Of a DNA stretch of 64,000 bases, positions 16,574 through 25,446 are shown piece after piece. Under the pieces are notes generated by a model. The model was not told the origin of the DNA and searched no databases. It worked only from the letters and a program-made list of their open reading frames with translations. Origin of the DNA: Flavobacterium sp. ASV13 (GTDB lineage Bacteria; Bacteroidota; Bacteroidia; Flavobacteriales; Flavobacteriaceae); NCBI RefSeq assembly GCF_000745775.1, contig NZ_JQJY01000002.1:682001-746000 (forward strand), in the 5' to 3' direction. A program made the position numbers and the translations under genes. Every line of letters begins with the position of its first letter. Positions within the stretch are counted from its first letter, which is position 1.

Positions 16574-17707
16574 ATGTTTGACGTATATATTACCAAAGCC
16601 GCAAAATACTTGCCTAATGAAGCTGTTTCAAACGATGAAATGGAGAATTATTTAGGACTGATAAACGATACTGCTTCAAAAGCAAGACGTATTATTTTGC
16701 GCAATAATAAAATTACAACCCGATATTATGCCGTTGACAAAAATGGCAAAAGCACGCACAGCAACGCTGAACTGGCAAAAAATGCGATTTCACAGTTGTT
16801 TGATGAAAATTTCACCGATCAGGATTTAGAAGTTCTTTCCTGCGGGACTTCTTCACCTGATGTTTTTGCGCCTTCACACGCTGCAATGGTTCACGGATTA
16901 TTGAAAAATAAATCGGTTGAGTTAAACTCTTCTTCCGGAATTTGTTGTTCTGGAATGAATGCGTTAAAATATGGTTTTCTTTCTGTAAAATCTGGAAATT
17001 CAAAAAACGCTATTTGCACAGGTTCTGAAAAAGTTTCAACCTGGCTTTCGGCACAACAATATAATCAGGAAATCATCAACTTAAAAAATCTGGAAGAACA
17101 GCCTATTATTGCGTTCAAAAAAGATTTCTTGCGCTGGATGTTATCGGACGGAGCTGGTGCTTTTTTATTAGAAAATAAGCCAACCGGAGAAGTCTCATTA
17201 AAAATCGAATGGATGGAAGCCTATTCATATGCATTCGAATTAGAAACCTGCATGTATGCCGGTGGAGATAAATTAGAAAACGGAGAAATAAAACCCTGGA
17301 GTGAGTACAAACCTGAGCAATTACTAAACGAATCTATTCTGGCAGTAAAACAGGATGTAAAACTACTTGACGAATTTATTTTGCCAAAAGGTGTCGAAAG
17401 TATGAGCGATGCCATGGCAAAACACAATGTTACAGCAGACGATATTGATTATTTTTTACCGCACGTTTCTTCTCACTTTTTTGTTGATGGCCTTAAGAAA
17501 GGGTTATTAGAAAAAGGAATTGACATTGCTGATGAAAAATGGTTTATGAATCTTTTGAGAGTTGGAAATGTTGGATCAGCTTCTATTTACATTGCTGTTG
17601 AAGAATTAATAAATTCTGGAAAATTGAAAAAAGGAGATAAAATTTTCCTTTCAGTTCCGGAAAGCGGAAGATTTTCATTTGCTTACGCGTATTTAACTGT
17701 CTGCTAA
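16574..17707 (+). CDS. darB: DarB-like ketosynthase (KAS III type)
   Basis: A 377-residue KAS III-like condensing enzyme. The nucleophile is in SSGICCSGMNAL (Cys125, with Cys124 next to it); the His region is DYFLPHVSSHFF and the Asn region RVGNVGSAS. DarB enzymes join two beta-ketoacyl units to give a cyclohexanedione that becomes the dialkylresorcinol. The neighbour darA, 19 bases upstream, supports the assignment. The next gene starts directly after its stop (TAAATG). Confidence 0.87.
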   Translation: MFDVYITKAAKYLPNEAVSNDEMENYLGLINDTASKARRIILRNNKITTRYYAVDKNGKSTHSNAELAKNAISQLFDENFTDQDLEVLSCGTSSPDVFAPSHAAMVHGLLKNKSVELNSSSGICCSGMNALKYGFLSVKSGNSKNAICTGSEKVSTWLSAQQYNQEIINLKNLEEQPIIAFKKDFLRWMLSDGAGAFLLENKPTGEVSLKIEWMEAYSYAFELETCMYAGGDKLENGEIKPWSEYKPEQLLNESILAVKQDVKLLDEFILPKGVESMSDAMAKHNVTADDIDYFLPHVSSHFFVDGLKKGLLEKGIDIADEKWFMNLLRVGNVGSASIYIAVEELINSGKLKKGDKIFLSVPESGRFSFAYAYLTVC

Positions 17708-18139
17708 ATGAATGCTTCTATACTTTTAGAGAAAGAAGCTGTAGAAAATCTGCTTCCGCAAAAGTTTCCTTTTGTAATGGTGGATCGTATGTTTTCTTAT
17801 TCTGAAACCGAATTGACTTCTGGATTAAACATTCAAAATGATAATATATTTTTAGAAGAAAATACTTTTCTAGAAGCCGGTTTAATTGAACATATGGCGC
17901 AATCTGTTGCTTTGCATACCGGTTATCAGTTTTTCTTAAAAAACGAAACTGCTCCAACAGGTTATATTGGTTCTATTAAAGACATTCAAATTAAAAAATT
18001 GCCTAAAGCCAACGATACAATTCAGTCGAATGTTACCATTTTGCAGGAATTTGCAGGCGTAACTCTAGTTGATATTATAACTTTTTTAAATGATGAAGAA
18101 ATTGCAAGCGGACAAATGAAAACCGTTTTAGCAAAATAA
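17708..18139 (+). CDS. Hot-dog dehydratase-like subunit A (lacks GHFP histidine)
   Basis: A 143-residue FabZ/ApeP-like hot-dog protein. It has the N-terminal LPQKFPFVMVDRM segment and the helix GLIEHMAQS with the acidic residue used for dehydration, but the GHFPG loop that carries the catalytic histidine in FabZ is absent (the region reads IFLEENTFLEAG). It thus looks like one half of a heteromeric dehydratase, as described for ApeI:ApeP in aryl polyene synthesis. Zero-base spacing to darB. Confidence 0.82.
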   Translation: MNASILLEKEAVENLLPQKFPFVMVDRMFSYSETELTSGLNIQNDNIFLEENTFLEAGLIEHMAQSVALHTGYQFFLKNETAPTGYIGSIKDIQIKKLPKANDTIQSNVTILQEFAGVTLVDIITFLNDEEIASGQMKTVLAK

Positions 18140-18143
18140 TAGA

Positions 18144-18611
18144 ATGATGAAAGTTGGAATCGACATACAAAATTATTTACCGCACCGAGCACCAATGCTG
18201 ATGGTTGATTTGATTTTGGAAATTGATGCCACTTCAGTTGAAACCGAATTTTTAATCAAAGAAGACAATATTTTTGTTGATAACGGCATTTTAATAGAAG
18301 CCGGTTTAATCGAAAACACAGCACAAACTTGTTCTTCAATTGTTGGAAAAAAGTATTTTTTTGAAGAGGACGGAACTGAAAATGAAAACGTAAATGTGAT
18401 TGGTTTTATCAGCGCTTTAAAAAATCTAAAAATACATGCATTACCAAAAGTTGGCGATGTCATAACGACCAAAGCAACTTTGGTTTCCAAATTTGTTGGC
18501 GACGATTATACTTTATGCACCATGAGTTGTGAAAGTTTATTCGAAGACAAAAAACTGTTAGAATGCGAAATTAATCTGTTTATTCAAAAGACAATTTCTG
18601 TAATAGAATAA
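18144..18611 (+). CDS. Hot-dog dehydratase-like subunit B (lacks GHFP histidine)
   Basis: A 155-residue paralogue of the preceding protein (a second ATG at 18147 is equally possible). It has YLPHRAPMLMVD near the N-terminus, which resembles ApeP, and the acidic helix IEAGLIENTAQT, but again no GHFPG loop. It could pair with the 30693 protein, which keeps the histidine but lacks the acid. Four bases after subunit A; same transcript. Confidence 0.82.
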   Translation: MMKVGIDIQNYLPHRAPMLMVDLILEIDATSVETEFLIKEDNIFVDNGILIEAGLIENTAQTCSSIVGKKYFFEEDGTENENVNVIGFISALKNLKIHALPKVGDVITTKATLVSKFVGDDYTLCTMSCESLFEDKKLLECEINLFIQKTISVIE

Positions 18612-18679
18612 TACCATTTTTTAAACCTTTTGATAGAAAATTCAAATAAAAACTGCCTCACTTATTATATTATAATTCT

Positions 18680-18928
18680 ATGGAAAACTGTAAATGGTGC
18701 CAAAAAGAGATAAAACCTAATGAAGTACATGTCAACGACACAAAAATAATTATTTGTTCAAGTTGTGTACTAAGATTACACAAAGTCAGTATTGAGCAAG
18801 ATTTGATGCAATTTGATCCGGAATTACTAAAAGTTGTCGAAATCCAAAACAAGAAAATTTTATTTTCCCACATCATTATAATTAGCCTTATTCTAATATT
18901 TTCTTACTTTCTAAAATTAATAATGTAA
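18680..18928 (+). CDS. Small zinc-finger membrane protein 1
   Basis: An 82-residue protein: a C4 zinc finger (C4, C7, C26, C29; CKWC and CSSC pairs) resembling the ClpX zinc-binding domain, a charged linker, and one C-terminal membrane helix (about 61-81). No signal peptide, so probably tail-anchored with the finger in the cytoplasm. Function unknown. The following paralogue starts within its stop (TAATG). Confidence 0.75.
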   Translation: MENCKWCQKEIKPNEVHVNDTKIIICSSCVLRLHKVSIEQDLMQFDPELLKVVEIQNKKILFSHIIIISLILIFSYFLKLIM

Positions 18929-19176
18929 TGGAAAATGTAAAATGTATGTTTTGCGAAACTAACGATCCAAGTACATCTTATATAAGAGATGAAGAAAAAA
19001 CTATTTGTATTAATTGTGTTAAAGGATGCGTTGGTGCTATTTTTAATTACTCCAAAATTCCTTCTCGTGATTCTATGACAGATGAAGTGAAAGAAATTTA
19101 TAAAAAATATACCACTTGGACCTATTTGGTTTACGTTGCTTTGATTATAATTTTATTAATATTAATTTCCAGATAA
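18928..19176 (+). CDS. Small zinc-finger membrane protein 2
   Basis: An 82-residue paralogue of the preceding protein. Cysteines are C6, C9, C27, C30, with an extra C34; the segment ICINCVKGC is close to the ICDECV..C of ClpX. One C-terminal membrane helix (about 60-80). Together the two may form a membrane-bound heterodimer; ClpX fingers dimerise and bind adaptors. Function unknown. Confidence 0.75.
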   Translation: MENVKCMFCETNDPSTSYIRDEEKTICINCVKGCVGAIFNYSKIPSRDSMTDEVKEIYKKYTTWTYLVYVALIIILLILISR

Positions 19177-19187
19177 ATAAAACCGTC

Positions 19188-19592
19188 ATGGAAAAAGAAA
19201 ATGTACCTCAGCACGATGGAAATTTAAGCAAAAAAAATCTCAAAGAATTGGTTTATGCGACCGATGAAAACGGCAATTATACAACCGCTTTGAGCACGGG
19301 CTGGGAACCAAAAGCGATTGCACTTTCGAACGCGATCGACGATATAAAAGAACGTGCCGAAGAAGCAAAAATGAAAGTTCAAAGCGGAGAATTGAGTCCG
19401 ATTTGTTATTTTATGGAACTCAACAAAATGGATCTTTCGATTCTTGCCGGATATGTGGAAATGTGGAAATGGCGCGTAAAAAGACATTTTAAACCTTCCG
19501 TTTTTGCCAAACTAAACGACAAAACTTTACAAAAATATGCCGACGCTTTTGACATTTCATTAGCCGAATTAAAAAACTTTAAAACAGATTAA
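19188..19592 (+). CDS. Conserved hypothetical protein of the flexirubin cluster, HTH-like C-terminus
   Basis: A 134-residue soluble protein. The ATG at 19188 is used; a longer frame from 19116 overlaps the previous gene. Residues 1-95 are helical and charged and contain the segment MDLSILAGYVEMWKWRVKRH. The end (KLNDKTLQKYADAFDISLAEL) resembles the last helices of an XRE-type helix-turn-helix, but the recognition part is not clear. It overlaps the BtrH-like gene by one base, implying coupled function. Confidence 0.65.
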   Translation: MEKENVPQHDGNLSKKNLKELVYATDENGNYTTALSTGWEPKAIALSNAIDDIKERAEEAKMKVQSGELSPICYFMELNKMDLSILAGYVEMWKWRVKRHFKPSVFAKLNDKTLQKYADAFDISLAELKNFKTD

Positions 19593-20590
19593 TGCAAGTT
19601 ACTTTTACACATCATCAATCTGCTCATTGTGAAAATGGAGTAGCTTCAAACCTCTTAAAAAACAGCGGACTCAATATCAGCGAACCGATGGTTTTCGGAA
19701 TTGGTTCGGGGCTTTTTTTCGTGTATTTGCCTTTTTTAAAAGTAAATCATGCGCCGGCAATCAGCTATAGAACTTTGCCTGGACATATTTTTAATAAAGT
19801 TGCCAATCGTTTAAATCTTAAAATAAAAAGACAAAAATTTTCTTCTGTAAGTAATGCAAACAAAGCTTTAGAAGAAAATTTAAAAAATAATATTCCGACT
19901 GGATTGCAAGTTGGTGTTTATCATTTGAGTTATTTTCCTGATGAATATCGCTTTCATTTCAATGCCCATAATTTAGTTGTTTACGGCAAAACCGAAACCG
20001 ATTATTTGATCAGCGATCCCGTGATGGAAACCGTTACCACTTTGACGCATGAGGAAATGGACAAAGTTCGTTTTGCCAAAGGTGCTTTTGCTCCACGAGG
20101 ACAAATGTATTATCCCATTCAGATTCCGTCGAATGTTGATTTAAAAAGTGCCATTATAAAAGGAATCAAAAATACCTGTCGCGATATGCTGGCGCCAATG
20201 CCAATTGTAGGCGTTCGCGGAATTAAAATGGTTTCCCGCCAAATTCGAAAATGGCCGAAAAAACACGGTGTCAGAAAAGCCAATCATTATCTGGCGCAAA
20301 TGGTTCGTATGCAGGAAGAAATTGGAACCGGAGGCGGAGGTTTCCGTTTTATTTATGCGGCATTTTTACAGGAAGCTTCAGTTGTTTTAGGAAATGAAGA
20401 ATTGAAAACACTTTCGAAAGAAATGACACAAATTGGAGATTCATGGCGAGATTTTGCCGTTGAAGCTTCCAGAATTTATAAAAACAGAAGTGCTAAAGAA
20501 GACGCTTACAACGCCATTGCCGATGAACTTTTGGACATTGCCAATCGCGAAGAAATCTTTTTCAAAAAACTAAAAAAAGCAATCAGCTAA
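19592..20590 (+). CDS. BtrH-like peptidase C39-fold protein
   Basis: A 332-residue protein with an N-terminal butirosin BtrH-type domain (HHQSAHCENGVASNLL, putative nucleophile Cys13, and YRFHFNAHNLVVYG with histidines) and a helical C-terminal domain (DUF4872-like). BtrH transfers an acyl group from an ACP to a substrate amine; an acyl transfer in pigment assembly is plausible here. It sits directly before an ABC transporter. Family assignment is from recall of motifs. Confidence 0.75.
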   Translation: MQVTFTHHQSAHCENGVASNLLKNSGLNISEPMVFGIGSGLFFVYLPFLKVNHAPAISYRTLPGHIFNKVANRLNLKIKRQKFSSVSNANKALEENLKNNIPTGLQVGVYHLSYFPDEYRFHFNAHNLVVYGKTETDYLISDPVMETVTTLTHEEMDKVRFAKGAFAPRGQMYYPIQIPSNVDLKSAIIKGIKNTCRDMLAPMPIVGVRGIKMVSRQIRKWPKKHGVRKANHYLAQMVRMQEEIGTGGGGFRFIYAAFLQEASVVLGNEELKTLSKEMTQIGDSWRDFAVEASRIYKNRSAKEDAYNAIADELLDIANREEIFFKKLKKAIS

Positions 20591-20595
20591 TTATT

Positions 20596-21348
20596 TTGAA
20601 TCCCATTATAAAAATAGAATCCCTTTCGAAAAAATACAAAGATGCCGATCAGTTTTCTTTGAACGATGTTTCGTTGGAGATAAATGAAGGCCAAATTTTT
20701 GGATTATTAGGTCCGAATGGTGCCGGAAAAACAACCTTAATTTCAATGCTCTGTGGATTGATAAAACCCACTTCAGGTCATTTTTCAATTGATGATTTAG
20801 ACTATCATCATCATTCATCCAAAATCAAAAAAATCATTGGCGTTGTTCCTCAGGAATATGCTTTGTACCCGACTTTGACCGCGAGAGAAAATCTACATTA
20901 TTTTGGAAGTATGTACGGTTTGAAAGGTGCTGATTTGAAAGATAAAGTCATCGAAACTTTAGATCTTTTGGGTTTATTGAAATTCGCCGATAAACAAATT
21001 CATACTTTTTCTGGCGGAATGAAACGCCGTGTGAATTTGATTGCCGGAATTCTGCACAACCCTAAAGTTTTATTTTTGGATGAACCAACGGTTGGTGTTG
21101 ATGTTCAGTCTAAAAATGCCATTTTAGATTATCTGAAAATCTTAAATCAAAACGGAACTACAATTATTTATACCTCGCATCATTTGGCTGAAGCCGAAGA
21201 CTTCTGCACGAATATTGCCATTTTAGACCGAGGCAAGATTTATGCAAAAGGAACGCCTTCAACCTTAATTGAAACGACAGAAAATGCTCGAAATCTCGAA
21301 GATGTTTTTATTTCATTAACCGGTAAAGACTTGAGAGATGCTATATAA
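20596..21348 (+). CDS. ABC transporter ATP-binding protein
   Basis: A 250-residue ATPase of the ABC-2 type. Walker A GPNGAGKTT (about 38-46), Q-loop VVPQEY, signature FSGGMKRR, Walker B VLFLDEPTVGVD and H-loop TSHH are all present. The only start giving a full domain is TTG at 20596, five bases after the BtrH-like gene. It powers the permease that follows, with which it overlaps by 11 bases; the pigment or a precursor is the likely cargo. Confidence 0.92.
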   Translation: MNPIIKIESLSKKYKDADQFSLNDVSLEINEGQIFGLLGPNGAGKTTLISMLCGLIKPTSGHFSIDDLDYHHHSSKIKKIIGVVPQEYALYPTLTARENLHYFGSMYGLKGADLKDKVIETLDLLGLLKFADKQIHTFSGGMKRRVNLIAGILHNPKVLFLDEPTVGVDVQSKNAILDYLKILNQNGTTIIYTSHHLAEAEDFCTNIAILDRGKIYAKGTPSTLIETTENARNLEDVFISLTGKDLRDAI

Positions 21349-22621
21349 AATTTGGATGTCGATAGTAAAAGAATTCTTGTTGCTGAAACGAGATTTAGGC
21401 GGTTTGATTATTTTATTTATCATGCCGTTGGTTTTGGTCATCACGGTGACCGTAATTCAGGACAGCAGTTTTAAAACGGCAAGCAATACTAAAATTCCGA
21501 TTTTATTGGTTGATTATGACAAAGGTACTGTTTCGAAAACGGTTTTTGATAATTTAGAAAAAAACCAATTATTCACCGTTGTCACTCAAATTGACAATAA
21601 ACCGATTACTGAAGAAGTTGCCCGAGAAAATGTATACAAAGGAAAATTTCAATTGGCCATCGTAATTCCGAAAAATCTAAGCGTTGATTTGCAAGCCAAA
21701 GTCGATCAGAATGTCGAAAACATTGTGAGCAAAATGGGTTTTACAGACAGCGTTGCCAAACCGGAGAAACCAAAAGTTATCACGCAAAAAGAAGTAAAAT
21801 TATATTTTGATCCGGCGGTTCAGCTGAGTTTCAAAAATTCGGTCATAAATGCGATTGACAAAATGATTTCGCAAATCGAAACCAAATCGATTTACACTAC
21901 TTTTCAAAATCAGTTAGGCGAAGAAAATACCAAATTCGATCAAACGAGTTTTATTACGTTCAAAGAAATAATTCCAAAAATAAATAATAAAGAAATTTTG
22001 CCCAATTCAGTTCAGCACAACGTTCCGGCCTGGACGCTTTTTGCGATATTTTTTATCGTGATTCCGCTTTCGATTAATATCGTAAAAGAAAAATCGCAGG
22101 GAACTTTTGTTCGTTTGTTGACGAATCCAACTTCTAATTTAATTGTCATTATTGGCAAAACCATTACGTATTCTGTCATTTGCATGATTCAGTTTTATAT
22201 GATGGTTGCCGTTGCGATTTTCCTGTTTCCGCATATTGGTCTGCCTCCTTTAAATATCGAAGGACATTTATTTTTAATGAGTGTTGTCGCTTTATTTTCA
22301 GGTTTTGCCGCCATCGGATTCGGAATTTTATTAGGAACTGTTGCGAATACTCAGGAACAATCTGCACCGTTTGGCGCGACAAGTGTTATTATTTTAGCTG
22401 CTATTGGAGGCGTTTGGGTTCCTGTTTTTGTGATGCCAAAAATGATGCAGATCATTGCAAAATCATCACCTATGAATTGGGGTCTAGAAGCGTTTTATGA
22501 TGTTTTATTGCGCAACGTTTCGTTTGTTGAAATCATTCCAAAAATAAGTTTGTTATTTTTGTTCTTTATAATCACCACTTCCATTGCCTTATTTTATGAC
22601 AAAAAGAAAAGAACAGTATAA
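21338..22621 (+). CDS. ABC-2 type transporter permease
   Basis: A 427-residue permease: one N-terminal helix (about 20-42), a periplasmic domain of roughly 200 residues, then five or six helices, the layout of the ABC2_membrane_3 (YhaP/DrrB-like) group. It forms an exporter with the ATPase upstream. Its last 26 bases overlap the thioesterase gene. Confidence 0.9.
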   Translation: MLYKIWMSIVKEFLLLKRDLGGLIILFIMPLVLVITVTVIQDSSFKTASNTKIPILLVDYDKGTVSKTVFDNLEKNQLFTVVTQIDNKPITEEVARENVYKGKFQLAIVIPKNLSVDLQAKVDQNVENIVSKMGFTDSVAKPEKPKVITQKEVKLYFDPAVQLSFKNSVINAIDKMISQIETKSIYTTFQNQLGEENTKFDQTSFITFKEIIPKINNKEILPNSVQHNVPAWTLFAIFFIVIPLSINIVKEKSQGTFVRLLTNPTSNLIVIIGKTITYSVICMIQFYMMVAVAIFLFPHIGLPPLNIEGHLFLMSVVALFSGFAAIGFGILLGTVANTQEQSAPFGATSVIILAAIGGVWVPVFVMPKMMQIIAKSSPMNWGLEAFYDVLLRNVSFVEIIPKISLLFLFFIITTSIALFYDKKKRTV

Positions 22622-23045
22622 CGAAGCTTCAGACTTAACCGTTTCACACGAAATCAGAATTCGTTTTAACGAAACTGATCCGCTTGGAATTGTTTGGCAC
22701 GGCCATTATATTACCTATTTTGAAGACGGCCGGGAAGCCTTTGGACGCCAACACGGACTTACGTATTTGGACATTGCAAAAACGGGTTACACTACTCCAA
22801 TTGTAAAATCAAAATGCGAACATAAATTGTCTTTGCGCTACGGCGATGTTGTAACAATCGAAACCACAGTTGTCGAAACTCCGGCTGCGAAAATAATTTA
22901 CCGTTTTAAAATTATTGACGCTCAAGGCGAAGTTGCCTGCACGGGCGAAACTGTTCAGGTCTTTTTAGATAAAGAAGGAAATTTAATGCTGACCAATCCT
23001 CCTTTTTATGAAGAATGGAAAAGGAAAGTGGGGCTATTGAAATAG
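22596..23045 (+). CDS. Acyl-CoA/ACP thioesterase (YbgC/4HBT type)
   Basis: A 149-residue hot-dog thioesterase. The signature ETDPLGIVWHGHYITYFEDGREAF contains the catalytic Asp and the HxxY motif. The ATG at 22596 is chosen; it lies within the permease gene. It could release the finished polyene acid from its ACP or hydrolyse stalled chains, as ApeK-type thioesterases do in aryl polyene clusters. Confidence 0.88.
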   Translation: MTKRKEQYNEASDLTVSHEIRIRFNETDPLGIVWHGHYITYFEDGREAFGRQHGLTYLDIAKTGYTTPIVKSKCEHKLSLRYGDVVTIETTVVETPAAKIIYRFKIIDAQGEVACTGETVQVFLDKEGNLMLTNPPFYEEWKRKVGLLK

Positions 23046-23146
23046 AACACGAATTTCACGGATTAACACAAATTAATAATCCGTGTAAATCTGCTTAAAT
23101 CTGCGTCATCTGCGTGCCATAAAATCGCAAAGAAATAAATCATAAA
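23046..23146. repeat. Degenerate intergenic repeat element
   Basis: The gap holds a 9-bp inverted repeat (CACGGATTA 23057-23065, TAATCCGTG 23077-23085) followed by direct words AAATCTGC, AAATCTGCG, ATCTGCGTG. It shares vocabulary with the inverted repeat at 15488-15567. No gene or promoter box is seen. Confidence 0.65.
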
Positions 23147-24286
23147 ATGTTAAAAGAAATATACATCACACAAACGAATTGTATCACGCCTTTGGGTTTT
23201 GATGTTGAATCGAACATCGAAGCGATTTTGCGCGGTGATTCGGGAATTCAGCTTCACAATGATATTTCTTTGATGCCCAATTCCTTTTATGCTTCGATTA
23301 TTTCTGATGAAAAAATAAACAGTGCTTTTTCAAAAATCAGTTCTGAAATAAAATATTCCCGTTTAGAGAAAATGATGATTTTGGCTTTAGAGCAGATTAT
23401 CAAAAATTCGGGAGTTGAATTGAATTCGAAAACTGCTTTTATACTTTCTACTACAAAAGGAAATGTGACGGCTTTAAAAGAAAATTCAGAAGAAAATTTC
23501 AACAATGCACATTTAGATGTTTTAGCTAAAAATGTTGCCAATTTCTTCGGATTTACGACACAGCCAATTGTAGTTTCAAATGCCTGCGTTTCCGGAATTT
23601 TAGCTGTTTCTGTTGCTAAAAGAATGATTCAATCGGAGCTTTATGACAATATTTTTGTCGTGGCTGGCGACGAAGTTTCAGAATTTGTTTTGTCTGGATT
23701 TAATGCTTTTCAGGCGATGAGTGAATTGCCTTGCAAACCCTATTCTAAAAACAGAACCGGAGTAAGTTTGGGCGAAGCAACTTCTGCAGTTTTAGTTTCG
23801 GCGGAAGCCAAAAACGCCAAAATAAAAGTAATTGGAGATAGCTCAATAAACGATGCCAATCATATTTCGGGTCCTTCAAGAACAGGCGAAGGTTTGTTCA
23901 GAAGTATCCAAAATGCCTTGAAAGAAGCAAATATTGAAGCCAATACATTAGATTATATTTCAGCACACGGAACCGCAACGCCTTTCAACGACGAAATGGA
24001 AGCAATTGCTTTAAACCGATTGGATTTACAAAATGTTCCAGTCAATAGTTTAAAAGGATTTTATGGTCATACTTTAGGCGCTTCAGGATTATTGGAAACG
24101 GTAATCGCAATTGAATCAGCAAATCGAAATATGCTTTTTGAATCGAAAGGTTTTGATCAAATTGGAGTTAGTGAAGTTGTAAATGTTATTGAGAAAAATA
24201 AAGAGGCAAATATTGAGTATTTTTTGAAAACGGCTTCTGGATTTGGAGGTTGTAATACGGCGGTTATATTTGAGAAAATAAAATGA
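23147..24286 (+). CDS. Beta-ketoacyl-ACP synthase
   Basis: A 379-residue ketosynthase, somewhat short. Nucleophile Cys147 in SNACVSGILAV, histidines in ISAHGTATPFNDE and GFYGHTLGASG, and the C-terminal ASGFGGCNTAV motif are present, so the triad is complete. It follows a degenerate repeat element and its stop overlaps the next gene by four bases (ATGA). Divergence from the other cluster ketosynthases suggests a different chain or step, perhaps the resorcinol acyl chains. Confidence 0.87.
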   Translation: MLKEIYITQTNCITPLGFDVESNIEAILRGDSGIQLHNDISLMPNSFYASIISDEKINSAFSKISSEIKYSRLEKMMILALEQIIKNSGVELNSKTAFILSTTKGNVTALKENSEENFNNAHLDVLAKNVANFFGFTTQPIVVSNACVSGILAVSVAKRMIQSELYDNIFVVAGDEVSEFVLSGFNAFQAMSELPCKPYSKNRTGVSLGEATSAVLVSAEAKNAKIKVIGDSSINDANHISGPSRTGEGLFRSIQNALKEANIEANTLDYISAHGTATPFNDEMEAIALNRLDLQNVPVNSLKGFYGHTLGASGLLETVIAIESANRNMLFESKGFDQIGVSEVVNVIEKNKEANIEYFLKTASGFGGCNTAVIFEKIK

Positions 24287-24819
24287 GAAGTTTAAAAGAC
24301 TTAGATATTGAGAAAAGTATAGAAAAGAGCAAGCTAGTTTATACTGAAAGCTGGTCTGATATATTTGACACCATACTTCTTCTAATGTTTTTTAGCTTTG
24401 GATTTATTTGTCCTTTTTTGGTTTATTTCGATCCATATCGAGATTATTCAAATACCGGAGGCGAAGATTATCTACTTTTTTTTATGAGTTTCTTTTTTGC
24501 TTATGCAATTTATCGAAAATTGACCGAAAAGCATCTTACGAAAATTATAAGTAAATATGACCTTGAAAAAAACAGAACAATTATTATTGAATATTGTAAG
24601 AAATTTGGATTTCAAAAGGCCGTAAGTTCAAAAAATTTAGTAATTTATAATAAATCTGACAATCTTGCTATTAATAATTTGTATCAATCAAGCAGGATAT
24701 TTATTTTGGACAAAAATGATATTTATATAACAATGATTAAAGAAGGTCATAAAACAAATTTTCCTGTTCTTATTTCACAAATAATTTTAAAGTGGGATAT
24801 TAAAAAATTATGTTCTTAA
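24283..24819 (+). CDS. Hypothetical membrane protein
   Basis: A 178-residue protein with two hydrophobic segments (about 27-48 and 62-80) and a basic, cytoplasmic C-terminal domain rich in Lys, Asn and Ile. I do not recognise it. It overlaps the ketosynthase by four bases and precedes the half-ketosynthase by seven. It is more AT-rich than its neighbours, which may mark a recent insertion in the operon. Confidence 0.65.
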   Translation: MRSLKDLDIEKSIEKSKLVYTESWSDIFDTILLLMFFSFGFICPFLVYFDPYRDYSNTGGEDYLLFFMSFFFAYAIYRKLTEKHLTKIISKYDLEKNRTIIIEYCKKFGFQKAVSSKNLVIYNKSDNLAINNLYQSSRIFILDKNDIYITMIKEGHKTNFPVLISQIILKWDIKKLCS

Positions 24820-24826
24820 AAACAAA

Positions 24827-25444
24827 ATGACTCAAACTAAAACCTACATACAGTCCTACATCACCATCCAAAACAACGAAATTGTTTTGAACGGAACTTC
24901 GGTATTCAAAATTGAACCAACCGATTTTGCAGATTTCTCGAAACAAGCATTACGCAATTTTGAAATTCAATATCCAAAGTTTTTCAAAATGGATGCTTTG
25001 AGCAAACTGGCTTTTTTAGGATCAGAATTGCTTTTGAGTCCGATTGTTTCTGCTGAAGAAGAAAATAATATCGCTTTGGTTTTGGCGAATAAATCATCAA
25101 GTTTAGATACCGATGTAAAATATCAGGAATCGATTTCTGATAAAGAAAACTATTATCCGAGTCCGGCGGTTTTTGTTTATACGTTGCCAAATATTTGTTT
25201 GGGCGAAATAAGTATTCGTCATCAGCTGAAAAGTGAAAATTCTTTTTTTATATTTGATGCTTTCAATTCTGAATTTTTGTTGAACTATTCTGAGATTTTA
25301 TTAAACACAAATAAAGCAGATTCAGTTCTGTGCGGTTGGGTAGAATTTTACAATGACAATTATAAAGCGTTTCTTTGCATCTTTAGTAAAGAAGAAAACG
25401 AAAAATATACAAACGAAAATATCAATACATTATACAATAAATAA
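24827..25444 (+). CDS. Stand-alone half-ketosynthase (beta-ketoacyl synthase N-terminal-like)
   Basis: A 205-residue protein resembling only the N-terminal half of a ketosynthase: ALSKLAFLGSELLL, an IALVLANKSSSLDTD strand-turn and the PNICLGEISIRHQLK segment. The nucleophile Cys and both histidines are absent, so it cannot condense acyl chains. It probably has a structural or regulatory role, for example docking the ACP encoded two bases downstream. Similar short proteins occur in other flexirubin/aryl polyene clusters. Confidence 0.72.
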   Translation: MTQTKTYIQSYITIQNNEIVLNGTSVFKIEPTDFADFSKQALRNFEIQYPKFFKMDALSKLAFLGSELLLSPIVSAEEENNIALVLANKSSSLDTDVKYQESISDKENYYPSPAVFVYTLPNICLGEISIRHQLKSENSFFIFDAFNSEFLLNYSEILLNTNKADSVLCGWVEFYNDNYKAFLCIFSKEENEKYTNENINTLYNK

Positions 25445-25446
25445 TC

